Positions 62,471 through 64,000 of a DNA stretch of 64,000 nt are shown here, in pieces. The stretch lies in NCBI GenBank assembly GCA_029207755.1, contig JARCOQ010000003.1, forward strand, positions 99,935,982 through 99,999,981. Reading direction: 5' to 3'. Both the position numbers and the translations under genes were made by a program. Under the pieces are notes generated by a model that saw nothing but the letters and a program-made list of their open reading frames with translations, was not told the origin of the DNA and did not search any database. The stretch is from Chamaea fasciata (taxonomy: Eukaryota; Chordata; Aves; Passeriformes; Sylviidae). Position 1 is the first letter of the stretch, and every line of letters starts with the position of its first letter.

Positions 62471-62624
62471 GATGTATAATTTACAGATTCACAGATTCAT
62501 ATTCACATATAATTTACAGATTCACAAGGATCATAGAGTTGAACTCTAAAGTAAATGGCCCATATGGGGATTGACCTCACAAACTCAGTGGTATTAGCAC
62601 CATGCTCTGACCAACTGAGATGAT
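62471..62624 (-). mobile_element. SINE of TguSINE1 type (tRNA-Ile head, CR1-like tail)
   Basis: On the minus strand the first part (62624-62556) reads CTCAGTTGGTCAGAGCATGG, then TGCTAATACCACTGAG, and then GAGGTCAATCCCCATATGGG, ending GGGCCA. This follows a tRNA-Ile (AAT anticodon type) gene, including its A-box and B-box promoter regions. The next part (62555-62471) has CAACTCTATGATCCTTGTG, as at the 3' end of CR1-X-type LINEs, and ends in GAATCTGT repeats. Passerine TguSINE1 has exactly this order. It is a non-autonomous retroposon copied by CR1 machinery. The B-box is mutated (GGTCAATCC against the tRNA GGTTCGATCC), and the acceptor stem's 5' side is degraded, so it is not a functional tRNA gene. 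Confidence 0.82.
62475..62526. repeat. Direct repeat in the SINE tail
   Basis: The 19-base word TATAATTTACAGATTCACA occurs at 62475-62493 and again at 62508-62526. It represents a duplication of tail sequence, or target sequence duplicated at insertion. Confidence 0.85.
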
Positions 62625-64000
62625 CTCATGGTCAGTGGCAGTTTTAAAAAATGAAATTATTCACCATTTAAATATTGAATGTAAATTTGTCTTCAATTTA
62701 TCTGCATTAATCCTTTTGTTATTAAACCAATTAGTGTTCTAGTTTAGAAGATTCTTCAGGACATAAATTTCCACAGCATAGACGTTTATTTGAACTGTAA
62801 ACAGAAGATGAAGGTTGCTATGATATGATCTCTTTCTCAAAGTCTATTTACTTCTCCCAGCTAACAACAATCCCAACAGCAGAGTTCATAAAACAGAATG
62901 TACAAAGTAAAGCAGCCACCACAGACCAAGGCGCTGATGAATCTGAACACTCATCACAAACAAAGACATATAGAAAAGTAAGACAAACATTTTGGTTAGA
63001 AGTTGTACTTCAATCATATTTGAGGATCAAGTTTTTTTAAAAAGAAACAGTTTGAAAAATTTGCTTTGACTGCTGCTGTTTTCTAGCCCTCCTGCAAAAT
63101 GGTCGGTTTGTGCAAGCTAAGGTATGCAGCCTGGGAGAATATTCACATTATGGCAAATTAATGACACCGGGAGGAATGGAAACAGGCAAAAGGCAAAGAG
63201 CAAATGGATACAGCACAGAAATGCTTTATTCAAAATCCCTATATTAGCCTTTTGCAAGAGCATGGTACTATTTCAACTACAGACCCAATGCAGGCTATTT
63301 CAAAATGGATATTCCCACTCATCAGCAAACCTTTTAGCTTCTGTAAACTGTTCTTCTACAAGGTTTGGGCTTTTTATTTTATGCTAACAGCATAAGTTGT
63401 TTTCATCATCAGACTTGCAAAAAAAGGCAGTCCAAACACATCCTTAATCCTTCAATTGTCAGGCTCAAGTATATGACAAAAATTTTATGAGGGAAAAATG
63501 GCTGGAATTAGGAATATTAACCTTATCAAACAGAGAGAAAGACTGGAAAGCTAAGCTATTTTTTTCTATAAAGTCCTTCACCTCTTCCTTTGCTCCTGGC
63601 TAAGTCCCTTTTTAAACAGGAATTAAGTAACAGAACAGACCATGCAATATAATGTAATCAGTTAGTACAAACTTCTCCACTAACGTGGGGAATGTTTATG
63701 ATTCCCATCCAGGGCCCTGGCACTCTTTTCCAAGCACAGGTGTAGTTATACCTCTCCTTTACAGTAAATCACATGTCCAACAGCTGCTATAGGACTCCTT
63801 TAAGGATATCTCTGCCACCCTAAGGGTAATGGAGGTATAGGGAACACGTGTGCAGTAGCAGGAAGTGTGGATCTTTGGAATGAAAGCAGCTGTGGTTAAG
63901 GAACCACAGAGATGTTTAACCCACCCTGCAGGTCAGGGGCTGCCTGCCAGTCCCTGGTCCTCAGTGTTGACAGCTGTGAGCAGCTGGAGAGCAGGTGCTC
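62625..64000. other. Unique non-coding sequence
   Basis: No gene or repeat was recognised to the end of the window. The last 300 bases are more GC-rich. Confidence 0.45.

Noticed and set aside
62556..62624. Functional tRNA-Ile gene on the minus strand
   Set aside because: The B-box and acceptor stem are mutated and a CR1-like tail follows, so it is a SINE head.
1..64000. CRISPR arrays, operons, phage or plasmid modules, rRNA genes
   Set aside because: No regularly spaced repeats, no compact gene strings and no rRNA signature were seen; the sequence is vertebrate.

Overview
The window looks like a piece of a passerine bird genome, and nearly all of it is non-coding. The organism call rests on the repeats. 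Two CR1 LINE fragments, two copies of the avian ERVL-type LTR and two further avian LTRs are present. A minus-strand SINE joins a tRNA-Ile-like head to a CR1-like tail, the architecture of TguSINE1, which is known from passerines. No L1, Alu or other mammalian repeat was seen, and nothing looks bacterial: there are no operons, no ribosome-binding sites and no long ORFs. The longest open frame in 64 kb is about 198 codons, and most frames look like chance.

Layout. 1-17 kb: AT-rich unique sequence with a decayed ERVL LTR (746-1046), microsatellites, a 42-base poly-A run and several short hairpins, the best being a 68-base one at 16433-16500. 17-22 kb: a transposon cluster. It holds a 713-bp solo LTR with a perfect 6-bp target duplication (17372-18084), an antisense CR1 piece (19211-19515) and a 739-bp solo LTR with perfect 8-bp termini and a 5-bp target duplication (20781-21519). 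22-47 kb: unique sequence with low-complexity tracts, a second ERVL LTR on the minus strand (33821-34359), adjacent hairpins near 38.6 kb and the longest open frame (about 41.2-41.8 kb). 47-55 kb: a polypurine tract, a CR1 3' end (49989-50175) and conserved-looking AT-rich sequence near 48.9-49.2 kb. 55-60 kb: the most gene-like part. It has the only CpG-dense patch (55132-55310) and, 3.8 kb downstream on the same strand, a possible terminal exon with an acidic C-terminus, stop codon and AATAAA signal (59048-about 59576). 60-64 kb: unique sequence with a TATA-like site and the SINE.

No gene could be named with confidence. The possible gene at 55-60 kb is an inference from sequence signals, and its protein was not recognised. 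No new multi-gene system was found. The observations worth following are the possible small gene, the 68-base hairpin, the well-preserved solo LTRs with usable target duplications, and the SINE as a lineage marker. Family assignments for repeats come from recalled consensus sequences, not from a database search.
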